A stretch of DNA of 6,138 nt from an uncultured Eubacteriales bacterium (GCA_900321525.1 ONWL01000097.1:1-6138), one strand, 5' to 3'; shown: positions 1-6,102, counted from the first letter of the stretch. Notes: a model not told the origin generated them from the sequence alone. Numbers and translations are program-made.

Positions 1-457
1 ACAGCCGGATGCCTGGGCAATGGAGCAGCTGTGCCGTGCCATCGGCAGACGGATTATGCAGGAGCTTTCTCCTTCTCAGGAAGGCGATTCCTTGTTGACA
101 ACGGATTTATACGCTTTGGAAGAAGAGGAAATCAGTGATTTGTCAATGGGCCAAAATGAGACATCCCTTCGTGCTGTAAGCTGCCCGGGATGCGGAGGAG
201 GAAGACCGGGCGGTGGAGGCTGGCCGGGAGGCGGAGGAAGACCGGGCGGTGGAGGCTGGCCGGGAGGTGGAGGAAGACCAGGAGGCGGTTCCCGTCCACC
301 TCGTCCATTTCCGCCGCCAAGACCCCATCCACCCCGTCCATTCCCACCGTCAAGGCCGGATCACAGCTGGATTCAGGATATCATTCCGGTTTTGCTGTTT
401 CAGGAGATTTACAGACGCAGATGCAACAGAAGAAACTGTCGCAACCGTTATGTTTGA
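1..457 (+). CDS. 3' part of a Gly/Pro-rich repeat protein, function unknown
   Basis: I do not recognise this protein. The frame is open to the left edge (first full codon at base 2, reading Gln-Pro-Asp-Ala-Trp-Ala before the Met at 20). That Met has no Shine-Dalgarno site and sits inside what reads as a helix, so the true start probably lies outside the window. From the Met at 20, 145 residues remain. Residues 1-50 are mixed and acidic. A Cys-Pro-Gly-Cys motif lies near residue 55. Then come Gly-rich repeats (GRPGGGGWPGGG) at about 61-90 and Pro/Arg-rich repeats (PPRPFPPPRPH) at about 93-114. A short hydrophobic stretch (IIPVLLF) follows, and the end is strongly basic with two Cys (RRRCNRRNCRNR). 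Such composition suggests an extended, disordered surface, spore-coat or envelope protein, but this is inference only. The gene lies 117 bp before the next one with no clear terminator between them. Confidence 0.7.
   Translation, partial: QPDAWAMEQLCRAIGRRIMQELSPSQEGDSLLTTDLYALEEEEISDLSMGQNETSLRAVSCPGCGGGRPGGGGWPGGGGRPGGGGWPGGGGRPGGGSRPPRPFPPPRPHPPRPFPPSRPDHSWIQDIIPVLLFQEIYRRRCNRRNCRNRYV
200..289 (+). repeat. 36-bp tandem repeat, about 2.5 copies (Gly-rich)
   Basis: Copies lie at 200-235 and 236-271, with a partial third at 272-289. The first two differ by a single base (ggcgga versus ggtgga). Each unit encodes 12 residues, GRPGGGGWPGGG in phase, so the period keeps the reading frame. Near identity implies recent duplication or slippage, and copy number may vary between strains. 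Confidence 0.9.
296..361 (+). repeat. 33-bp tandem repeat, 2 copies (Pro-rich)
   Basis: Copies at 296-328 and 329-361 encode PPRPFPPPRPH and PPRPFPPSRPD. They diverge more than the Gly-rich units just upstream, mostly at third codon positions, so this duplication looks older and held under protein-level selection. Confidence 0.8.
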
Positions 458-511
458 TCCGGTATTTGAGCATATGCAGTCAGAAAAATCATGTTCCCGG
501 CAAAATTCCGG

Positions 512-540
512 TTGTGGTTTATGGGGATTCGGGCTACAAT
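512..540 (+). promoter_or_regulatory. Candidate sigma-A promoter for the membrane protein gene
   Basis: A -35 candidate TTGTGG (512-517) and a -10 candidate TACAAT (535-540) are separated by exactly 17 bp. The -10 matches the consensus at five of six positions, but the -35 matches only in TTG. Transcription would start near 547, giving a leader of about 28 bases before the TTG start at 575. It lies inside the region that a more upstream ATG start at 491 would translate, which favours the later start. Match by eye only. Confidence 0.4.
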
Positions 541-562
541 AGAGAAAACAGGATTTGAAAAA

Positions 563-568
563 GAGGAG
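563..568 (+). promoter_or_regulatory. Ribosome binding site deciding a TTG start
   Basis: GAGGAG is followed six bases later by an in-frame TTG at 575. The in-frame ATG codons upstream (491 and 521) have no purine-rich site at a suitable distance. The TTG start also leaves a short Lys-rich N-terminus directly before the membrane segment, as expected for a signal anchor. Confidence 0.7.
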
Positions 569-574
569 AGAACT

Positions 575-3349
575 TTGGCAGAAAGAGTGTATAAATTTAC
601 AACCAATTCAAATAAGAAGAAAAAGTGGTCGCCTGTGCAGACCGGAATTGTGGCAGTGGTATTTGTGGCTACCATTCTGGCTGCTCTGGCGGCAATGCAT
701 TTTTTAAGACCCAGAGAGAATACAGAGACAGAGACGGTGTATGCCGAAATGACCGAAGCAGGTACATTGCCGGTCGTACAGATTGTGTGGGAGAAACAAC
801 CCATCAATACTTTGTATGGAACAAGAGAACGTCTGGGCACTGTATCTCTTTGGGACAGCATCGCACCGGTTTCAGTGGAACGAACCTTTTCTTTCCAAAT
901 TGCACCGAATGAGGCAGAGGTGAACGATATTTCTTACCGGGTACGTGCCACAGGCAATGGCAAATTGATGGAAGAAGGTAAGGTTAAAAAATGGGAGACG
1001 GATGAAGAAACAGGCGAACTGCATGTAGAGATGACCTTTTCCAATCTACTGGAAGAAAAACAGGAGTATCAGTTGGAGATTGGTTTGAAAACAAAGGAAT
1101 ATGGTGAATTGTATTACCATACAAGACTGTATTGTGGCCCGCAGGAAAACATCGTGCAGCTGATGGACTTTGCCCGAATATTTTCTGATGCCACATTTGA
1201 CAAAAAGCAGGCAGAGGCCGTGCTGGTGCCATATATTCTCACAGGGCAGTCCAGAGACAATCAGGATTTGTCTCATGTGGATTTGTACAATAAATTTTCT
1301 GCGCTGACCTGGGGGACGCTGGCACCTGAGATACAGGGAGCGGTGCAGACCAGAATACAGGAACTGAGCAGTACCCAGATTTCCCTGTCCTTCCAGTATC
1401 AGATTCGGTCAGAATCAGATGACGACACAAGTTCTTTGTTTGACGTCCATGAATTCTTCTGTCTCAGAGTGAGAGACGGACACATTTACATTCTGGACTA
1501 TGAAAGAGATATGACGGAACAGTTTACGGCAGCACCTGCCGATCTCCATGAAAATGGAATTTATTTGGGTGTGGGGGCAGATTACAGCGATGTGACTGCA
1601 AGTGAAAATGGTACTTATCTGGCATTTGTAAAGGGTGGTCAGGTGTGGCTGCTGGATACAAAGGAAAAGCATCTGCAAAAGGTATTTGGCTGGCAGGATG
1701 GACTGCAAGACTCTTATGCAGTGCAGATCATACGGGCAACAGAGGATGGAACGCTGGATTTTCTGGTGTATGGCTATGTGGCAGCCGGTGTATATGAAGG
1801 GGATTGCCAGATTCAGTGTTATCGGTATCATACAGAGGAGACTGGAGAAGAAATAAAAGAGACAGAAAGCCTGGAAGACATAGAAGACGCAGAAGAGACA
1901 GAAAGTCTGGGAGAGACAGAAGACGCAGAAGAGACAGAAAGTCTGGGAGAAACAGAAGATGCAGAAGAGACAAATAATACAGAAGAAACAGAGACAGAAG
2001 GAACCCATACTACAGCAAACAACAAAATGGTATTGGAATTGTTGTTTTATTTGCCGGTAGAAGAGTTTGGAAAAACTCTGGAAGCTCATTTTGGTGATGT
2101 GGAATACATCAATGAAGCAGACCAGTGTTATTTGCTGCTTGGTTCTGTGCTATATCGGATTTCCCTGACAGACGGGAAGTCAGAGGTGGTGCAGGATGAA
2201 CTGAGAAAGGGGCATTATTGTGTGAATCCTGCCGGGAACCGGATGGCATGGGAAACTGGTAACGGTCAGGAACAGTCGGAAGTGATCTGTGAGCTGAACA
2301 TGGACACTGGAGAAATCAGAGATATCTTCCCAAAAGAAGGAACTGTGGTGCTGGCTGGATTTATTGAGTCAGATTTGGTTTATGGGGTCAATGAATCGGG
2401 AGAGACAGGCAAGACGGCAGATGGCAGCGTGGTGGATCCATGTGATCGGGTTTGCATCGTCAGTCCAGAAGGAGAGTTGGTACGGGAGTACACCGATGAT
2501 GATCGGAAAATTCTCCAGATTGATACCTATGACAATTATATTGCCATGACCATGGGACAAGAGGTAGATGGGGTGTATCGGGAGACTGGCAGAGAAAAGC
2601 TGCTATCCGGTCAAAAAGTCACCACTGGAGTCTATGCAAACATTGCCAAACGGGTGACTGGACAGAAACTGACAGAGGCGGTCATCGAAGGGACTACATC
2701 ACTGGGATTGAGCAGGTACAGTGTATCAGATGCATTGCCCCTTTTGATACTGGAAAATCTGAAAACCCCCAATATTACATGGAAACAGACGGAAACCGGA
2801 TTGTATTATGCATTTGGAGAAGGCAGGCTGTTGGCAGTCTGTGATACCGCATCGGAAGCCATTGGAGCAGTCGTGGATATGGCAGGTGTGGTCCGAGACG
2901 CAGACATGAGACAATGTTGGAACAAGGAGTTGCGAGATTTGTATGTGACATTGCCCATTGAGGAACTGAAAGCGGAAACAGAAGAAGATACCCTTGCCAC
3001 TTGCATGAAAATCCTGCTGGAGCAGGATCAGGTGCGTCGATACAAAGTAGAAGCACAGCTGCAGGCTGGTAAGACACCGGAGGCGGTTCTGGAAAGCCAA
3101 TTGAACAGCAAATTCTGTGACCTGCAGGGAAGTCAGGTATCCTGGCTGCTTTACTACATTAATACTGGTTCACCGGTATTGGCAGTGACAGGAGAGCAGA
3201 CAGCGGTGCTGCTTGTGGGATATGATACTGGTCATATTATGCTGTATGATCCGGTTCAGGGTCAGTATACGATGACTATAGAAGAGGCAGAAGCATTCTT
3301 CGCAGAACGTGGAAGCCGGTTTATGACGTATCTTCCAGGCGAGTCGTGA
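575..3349 (+). CDS. Membrane-anchored protein with acidic repeats and a C39-like, probably inactive, C-terminal domain
   Basis: The product is 924 residues from the TTG start (952 if ATG at 491 were used). Residues 1-20 are basic (KKKK at 14-17), and 21-44 form one hydrophobic segment, so the topology should be N-inside with about 880 residues outside the membrane. Residues 45-200 look beta-rich. Stretches near 330-365 (NGTYLAFVKGGQVWLLD) and 553-585 (GNRMAWETGNG, then MDTGEIRDI) resemble blades of a WD40/TolB-like propeller. Between them, at 429-476, lies an acidic tandem repeat rich in Glu and Thr. The C-terminal 120 residues (YYINTGSPVLAVTG, AVLLVGYD, IMLYDPVQG) resemble the C39_2 papain-like family. 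However, the usual Cys-Gly-Pro is absent (nearest Cys is 810, in TLATCMKIL), and the usual His before AVLLVGYD is Thr876. Asp892 in YDP is kept. I infer a binding or structural domain, not a working protease. Substrate and partner are unknown. Confidence 0.8.
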   Translation: MAERVYKFTTNSNKKKKWSPVQTGIVAVVFVATILAALAAMHFLRPRENTETETVYAEMTEAGTLPVVQIVWEKQPINTLYGTRERLGTVSLWDSIAPVSVERTFSFQIAPNEAEVNDISYRVRATGNGKLMEEGKVKKWETDEETGELHVEMTFSNLLEEKQEYQLEIGLKTKEYGELYYHTRLYCGPQENIVQLMDFARIFSDATFDKKQAEAVLVPYILTGQSRDNQDLSHVDLYNKFSALTWGTLAPEIQGAVQTRIQELSSTQISLSFQYQIRSESDDDTSSLFDVHEFFCLRVRDGHIYILDYERDMTEQFTAAPADLHENGIYLGVGADYSDVTASENGTYLAFVKGGQVWLLDTKEKHLQKVFGWQDGLQDSYAVQIIRATEDGTLDFLVYGYVAAGVYEGDCQIQCYRYHTEETGEEIKETESLEDIEDAEETESLGETEDAEETESLGETEDAEETNNTEETETEGTHTTANNKMVLELLFYLPVEEFGKTLEAHFGDVEYINEADQCYLLLGSVLYRISLTDGKSEVVQDELRKGHYCVNPAGNRMAWETGNGQEQSEVICELNMDTGEIRDIFPKEGTVVLAGFIESDLVYGVNESGETGKTADGSVVDPCDRVCIVSPEGELVREYTDDDRKILQIDTYDNYIAMTMGQEVDGVYRETGREKLLSGQKVTTGVYANIAKRVTGQKLTEAVIEGTTSLGLSRYSVSDALPLLILENLKTPNITWKQTETGLYYAFGEGRLLAVCDTASEAIGAVVDMAGVVRDADMRQCWNKELRDLYVTLPIEELKAETEEDTLATCMKILLEQDQVRRYKVEAQLQAGKTPEAVLESQLNSKFCDLQGSQVSWLLYYINTGSPVLAVTGEQTAVLLVGYDTGHIMLYDPVQGQYTMTIEEAEAFFAERGSRFMTYLPGES
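1859..1966 (+). repeat. 36-bp tandem repeat, 3 copies (acidic 12-residue unit)
   Basis: Copies at 1859-1894, 1895-1930 and 1931-1966 encode ETESLEDIEDAE, then ETESLGETEDAE twice. A decayed fourth copy (ETNNTEETETEG) runs to about 2002. The unit is a multiple of three, so copy-number changes would keep the frame. The second and third copies are almost identical in DNA, implying recent expansion. The block forms a highly acidic linker between the two propeller-like parts of the protein. Confidence 0.92.
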
Positions 3350-3368
3350 TGAAAAAGGTGTAAAGAAG

Positions 3369-3410
3369 AAAAGAGAATTCTTTTCCTGAGCAGGAGAAGA
3401 ATTCTCTTTT
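3369..3410. terminator. Bidirectional intrinsic terminator between convergent genes
   Basis: Arms 3369-3382 and 3397-3410 pair perfectly over 14 bp. The stem continues inward through a T-G wobble, T-A, C-G, C-G and T-A to a four-base GAGC loop, giving about 19 bp. On the + strand the right arm ends in a T-run, followed shortly by another (3416-3420). On the - strand the complement of 3361-3372 is also T-rich. It lies 19 bp after the stop of the membrane protein gene and 8 bp after the stop of the opposing gene, so it can serve both. Confidence 0.88.
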
Positions 3411-3418
3411 TGCTGTTT

Positions 3419-4597
3419 TTATTTTATGCGTTTTTCATGTTCGGCTAACAGACGGTTGATCCGGTTGGTAGGAGACAGCAGTTCATGGAGTGAAATATTA
3501 TGATTCAGGGAATCAATGATCAACGCCACGTACTTGCTCAAATCCACATTCACGTAGTAAGGTCTCGACAACAGTTCGGGTGTCTGGTATACCAGATTGG
3601 TGGTAAATACATTGTCAATGATACCCTGATCATATGCAGAGTCGAACTTGGCAAGACCGTTGGTGAACAGTCCAAAGGTAGAGAAAGCAAATACTCTTCT
3701 GGCTTTGCGGCTCTTTAATTCTTTTGCTACATCAATCATGCTGTCACCGGAAGAGATCATGTCATCAATGATCAGCACGTCTTTACCGGCTACATCGGTG
3801 CCTAAAAACTGGTGCTCAATGATGGGATTCTTGCCGTTCACGATGCGGGTGTAATCCCGGCGCTTATAAAACATGCCCATGTCTACCCCCAGATAATTGG
3901 CAAGTTTCACTGCACGTCCCATACCGCCTTCATCCGGGCTGATGACCATGATCTGGGATTTGTCGATGACCAGATCCGGTACGGTGCGAACCAGGGCTTT
4001 GATGAACTGGTAGGTACAGGGAACTGTTTCAAAGTCGGTTCTTGGGATGGAATTCTGGACACGTGGGTCGTGGGCATCAAAAGTGATGATATTGGAAACG
4101 CCCATGCGCACCAGTTCCTGTAATGCCATGGCACAGTCTAAGGATTCCCTACAGGTACGCTTGTGCTGACGGCTTTCATATAAAAATGGCATGATTACAT
4201 TGATTCGTCTGGCATGCCCGCTGCTGGCGGCAATGAGACGCTTTAGATCCTGAAAATGGTCGTCAGGGCTCATGTGATTCACATGACCGCTGAGGGAGTA
4301 AGTGATGCTGTAATTGCAGATGTCTACAAGGAAATATAAGTCCTTTCCACGAATGGACTCATTGATCACGCCCTTTGCCTCGCCGGAACCAAATCGTGGT
4401 GTAACTGCATCTACGATATAAGAATTCAGCATATAGCCCGGAAGTGCTTCCACTTCAGGGGTTTCTGTCAGACGGTCATTTCTCCATGCCTTTAACTGGG
4501 CATCTACTAATCTTCCAAACTCGGAACTGCTGCGCAGAGGAACCAGTCCGAGAGGACCAACGGGAATGGTTTGTAAGATTGTTTCATCGTATTTCAT
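3419..4597 (-). CDS. prs: Ribose-phosphate pyrophosphokinase (PRPP synthetase), long divergent form
   Basis: Makes 5-phosphoribosyl 1-diphosphate from ribose 5-phosphate and ATP in the cytoplasm, for purine, pyrimidine, NAD, histidine and tryptophan synthesis. Visible motifs (392-residue numbering): MPFLYESRQHKR at 136-147, in place of the usual PYxRQDR-type ATP loop; FDAHDPRVQ at 173-181; SPDEGG at 220-225; and the PRPP-binding loop VLIIDDMISSGDSM at 274-287 with the Asp pair at 278-279. At about 392 residues it is longer than the usual 310-320, with extra sequence at the N-terminus. The start at 4597 has GAGG six bases upstream and gives MKYDETILQTIPVG. An in-frame ATG at 4654 would add 19 residues (with Cys and a poorly placed site) and overlaps a possible promoter, so I prefer 4597. 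Family assignment is confident. Whether it is the only such enzyme in the genome cannot be seen here. Confidence 0.9.
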   Translation of the reverse strand: MKYDETILQTIPVGPLGLVPLRSSSEFGRLVDAQLKAWRNDRLTETPEVEALPGYMLNSYIVDAVTPRFGSGEAKGVINESIRGKDLYFLVDICNYSITYSLSGHVNHMSPDDHFQDLKRLIAASSGHARRINVIMPFLYESRQHKRTCRESLDCAMALQELVRMGVSNIITFDAHDPRVQNSIPRTDFETVPCTYQFIKALVRTVPDLVIDKSQIMVISPDEGGMGRAVKLANYLGVDMGMFYKRRDYTRIVNGKNPIIEHQFLGTDVAGKDVLIIDDMISSGDSMIDVAKELKSRKARRVFAFSTFGLFTNGLAKFDSAYDQGIIDNVFTTNLVYQTPELLSRPYYVNVDLSKYVALIIDSLNHNISLHELLSPTNRINRLLAEHEKRIK

Positions 4598-4603
4598 AAA
4601 AAA

Positions 4604-4609
4604 CCTCAT
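4604..4609 (-). promoter_or_regulatory. Ribosome binding site of the PRPP synthetase gene
   Basis: On the - strand this reads ATGAGG, with the GAGG core (4604-4607) ending six bases before the ATG at 4597. It supports 4597 over the ATG codons at 4609 and 4654 as the translation start. Confidence 0.6.
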
Positions 4610-4649
4610 CTCGGAACATACTATATCGTATCCCACAAAGGGGCATGCC

Positions 4650-4676
4650 ATCATATGCTCCGGTTTTCTGTATCAA
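4650..4676 (-). promoter_or_regulatory. Weak candidate promoter for the PRPP synthetase gene
   Basis: Read on the - strand, TTGATA (4676-4671) and TATGAT (4655-4650) each match five of six consensus bases, but the spacer is only 15 bp, shorter than the preferred 17. Transcription would start near 4643, downstream of the possible ATG at 4654, which would exclude that start. Read-through from the ATPase gene is the alternative. Confidence 0.3.
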
Positions 4677-4709
4677 TCAGTAAAAGTGTAATGCAATTTC
4701 CCTCCCAAG

Positions 4710-5693
4710 TCAAGGTCGATGGAACTTTTTCTGAATCCGGATGTCTTCTCCAAATAGTGGAATCAGATGATAGTATCCAAGCAGTCTGGAGGCAATGCGT
4801 TCCGAATAAATGTCCCGCAATTCTGCCGGACTGATGTTGGTGGAGATAATGGTATTTTTACCGGCAGACAGCCGTTCATTGATGCAGTAAAATAATTTGC
4901 TGGTGGTAAAGCTGTTATACAGCTCTGTTCCCAGGTCGTCAATGATCAGCAGTTCGCTCTCTAAAATATAGCGGTCTATGTCGGTGTCCACTCCATCCTG
5001 GGCAAAAGTGCTTTTTGAGAAAATCTCAAATAACTGGATGGAAGTCAGATAGACCACAGAATGACAACGGTCTAAGACTGCCTTGGCAATGCAGTTGGAA
5101 AGAAACGTCTTGCCTACACCGGTCATACCGGTAAACAGGATATTTTCATGGTGGGTGCCAAAGGTTTTGGCATATTTGCGGCAGTATGCAACCACTTCCT
5201 CCATGTAATCCCGAATGCTCCGGTTTAAGGAAGGGTGGATTTCCTGAGAATACAAAGAAAGATCCAGTGCATCAAAGTTCTCTGTTAGCAGGCGGCTTTG
5301 GAGATTGGACTGGCTGTACAGCAGATTCACCGCTGCCTGGTGAAAGCAGTGGCACTTTTCATTGCCAATGTAGCCTGTGTCTTTACAGTCAGGGCAGTCG
5401 TATTGCCGTGTGAGATAATCCGCCGGATAACCGGCAGATGCCAGAAGGGCTTCCCGCTCTGCTTTCAGCTTTGCCAGTTGTTTGTGAAGACTGGCAGAAG
5501 CAGTCAGATCCCCTTCGATGCGTCTGCGGGCATGGGCGGCGGCAATTTCATGCACCTGCCTGTCTAATTCGTCAATCCGGGGAATCCGTGCGGCGATCTC
5601 CTCCTGCCTGCGGGCAAGCTCCTGCATATGAAACTGCTGCCGTTCCTGGTATGTTCGCATCAGCGTGTCATATTGTGCATTGGTCAAAGGCAT
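4710..5693 (-). CDS. DnaC/DnaI-like helicase-loader ATPase with coiled coil and zinc motif
   Basis: A 327-residue AAA+ ATPase of the DnaC/IstB group. Residues 12-85 are charged and heptad-like, predicting a coiled coil. Cys100, Cys103, Cys114 and Cys116 (YDCPDCKDTGY, then KCHCF) form a likely zinc site. The ATPase core shows Walker A GMTGVGKT (189-196), Walker B LLIIDDLGTE with Asp252 and Asp253, a sensor-1-like TIISTNIS, and an Arg-rich segment SERIASRLLG near the end. The family is known to load the replicative helicase onto DNA (DnaI in Bacillus, DnaC in E. coli). The IstB relatives help IS21 transposases, but no transposase, IS end or target duplication is visible, and the coiled-coil plus zinc N-terminus fits the chromosomal replication form. 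The start at 5693 has AAAGGAG seven bases upstream. It is followed after 112 bp by the PRPP synthetase gene with no clear terminator between. A DnaD-type partner often found upstream is not in view; the repeat region lies there. Confidence 0.88.
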   Translation of the reverse strand: MPLTNAQYDTLMRTYQERQQFHMQELARRQEEIAARIPRIDELDRQVHEIAAAHARRRIEGDLTASASLHKQLAKLKAEREALLASAGYPADYLTRQYDCPDCKDTGYIGNEKCHCFHQAAVNLLYSQSNLQSRLLTENFDALDLSLYSQEIHPSLNRSIRDYMEEVVAYCRKYAKTFGTHHENILFTGMTGVGKTFLSNCIAKAVLDRCHSVVYLTSIQLFEIFSKSTFAQDGVDTDIDRYILESELLIIDDLGTELYNSFTTSKLFYCINERLSAGKNTIISTNISPAELRDIYSERIASRLLGYYHLIPLFGEDIRIQKKFHRP

Positions 5694-5700
5694 AGATGGG

Positions 5701-5707
5701 CTCCTTT
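5701..5707 (-). promoter_or_regulatory. Strong ribosome binding site of the ATPase gene
   Basis: AAAGGAG on the - strand, seven bases before the ATG at 5693, is close to a perfect Shine-Dalgarno sequence and fixes the start. Confidence 0.85.
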
Positions 5708-5734
5708 CTGCTGTAAAGGCAATATTTGCAAAAC

Positions 5735-5763
5735 TTTATAACACTAAACGCCTTTCATCGAAA
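5735..5763 (-). promoter_or_regulatory. Candidate extended -10 promoter for the ATPase gene
   Basis: Read on the - strand, TGTTATAAA (5743-5735) is an extended -10 motif (TGnTATAAA). A poor -35 (TTTCGA, 5763-5758) sits 17 bp upstream, which extended -10 promoters tolerate. Transcription would begin near 5728, with a leader of about 35 bases before the ATG. The -35 overlaps the outer end of the long inverted repeat, so the repeat forms the upstream edge of this promoter. Confidence 0.4.
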
Positions 5764-5803
5764 TTTATATTTGTGTATGCAAAACGCAGGAAGGTTTTGA
5801 CGT

Positions 5804-5911
5804 GCTGTTTTCGTACGCAATATGACTTTCAAAGACACGCACTCGCCTTCTTGAAGCGCTGTCTTCGTACGCAATATGGTTTTTTAAGGCACGCTTTCGC
5901 TTCGGTGAAAA
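5804..5911 (+). repeat. 54-bp tandem duplication in the left arm of the inverted repeat
   Basis: Units at 5804-5857 and 5858-5911 both begin GCTGT, one base, then TTCGTACGCAATATG (the 15-mer lies at 5810-5824 and 5864-5878), followed by a diverged half. The identical 15-mer contains the palindrome GTAC. Each copy pairs with a different segment of the right arm. Confidence 0.8.
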
Positions 5912-5988
5912 CGTAACGGATACTAACCTTTTTGTTCGCTATTCGCTCCAAAAAGCAAGTACCGACGTTTTCAAGAGCCTTTAAAAAC

Positions 5989-6102
5989 CATATTTGTCTC
6001 CCTTGTCAGCGCTAATAAAAGTTTTTTTAGCGTTTTTTTGAAAGTCATATTTGCTTTCCTTGACAGCACTAATGAAAGTTTTTGAGCGTTTTGCAATTCA
6101 AC
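5989..6102 (+). repeat. 57-bp tandem duplication in the right arm of the inverted repeat
   Basis: Units at 5989-6045 and 6046-6102 both start CATATTTG and share, in order, CCTTG-CAGC, CTAAT, AAAGTTTTT and AGCGTTTT. They are the counterparts of the left-arm units but more diverged from each other, with different T-run lengths. Confidence 0.75.
6009..6039 (+). terminator. Possible intrinsic terminator within the right arm
   Basis: CGCTAA (6010-6015) pairs with TTAGCG (6027-6032), and the A-run and T-run between them can extend the stem. Seven T bases follow directly (6033-6039). This is the layout of a + strand intrinsic terminator, though the stem is AT-rich and would compete with pairing across the long hairpin. 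The equivalent place in the second unit (around 6068-6090) is degenerate. Confidence 0.35.

Noticed and set aside
190..558. Alternative + strand frames through the Gly-rich repeat, which could suggest a frameshifted gene
   Set aside because: The repeats are multiples of three and in phase in the main frame; the alternative frames give Arg/Glu-rich low-complexity text typical of shadows.
1859..1966. Regular 36-bp repeats resembling a CRISPR array
   Set aside because: The copies are directly adjacent with no spacers and encode an in-frame protein repeat.
1415..2089. A 224-codon open frame on the - strand with Cys/Phe-rich repeats
   Set aside because: It is the antisense shadow of the acidic tandem repeat and the surrounding membrane protein gene; no ribosome binding site and no plausible protein character.
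3812..4123. A 103-codon + strand frame opposite the PRPP synthetase gene
   Set aside because: Antisense to conserved catalytic motifs of a clear enzyme gene, with no ribosome binding site.
4597..4654. Upstream ATG at 4654 as the start of the PRPP synthetase
   Set aside because: GGAG is only three bases from that ATG, the added residues look unrelated to the family, and a promoter candidate overlaps it; 4597 has better spacing and gives the expected N-terminus.
4598..4709. Possible terminator or riboswitch between the ATPase and PRPP synthetase genes
   Set aside because: No GC-rich stem with a T-run on the - strand, and no recognisable riboswitch core such as a purine or PRPP aptamer in 112 bp.
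4710..5693. IS21 transposition helper (IstB) instead of a replication protein
   Set aside because: No IstA transposase, terminal inverted repeat or target duplication flanks it, and the coiled-coil and zinc N-terminus fits the chromosomal DnaI-like form better. The long inverted repeat lies on one side only.
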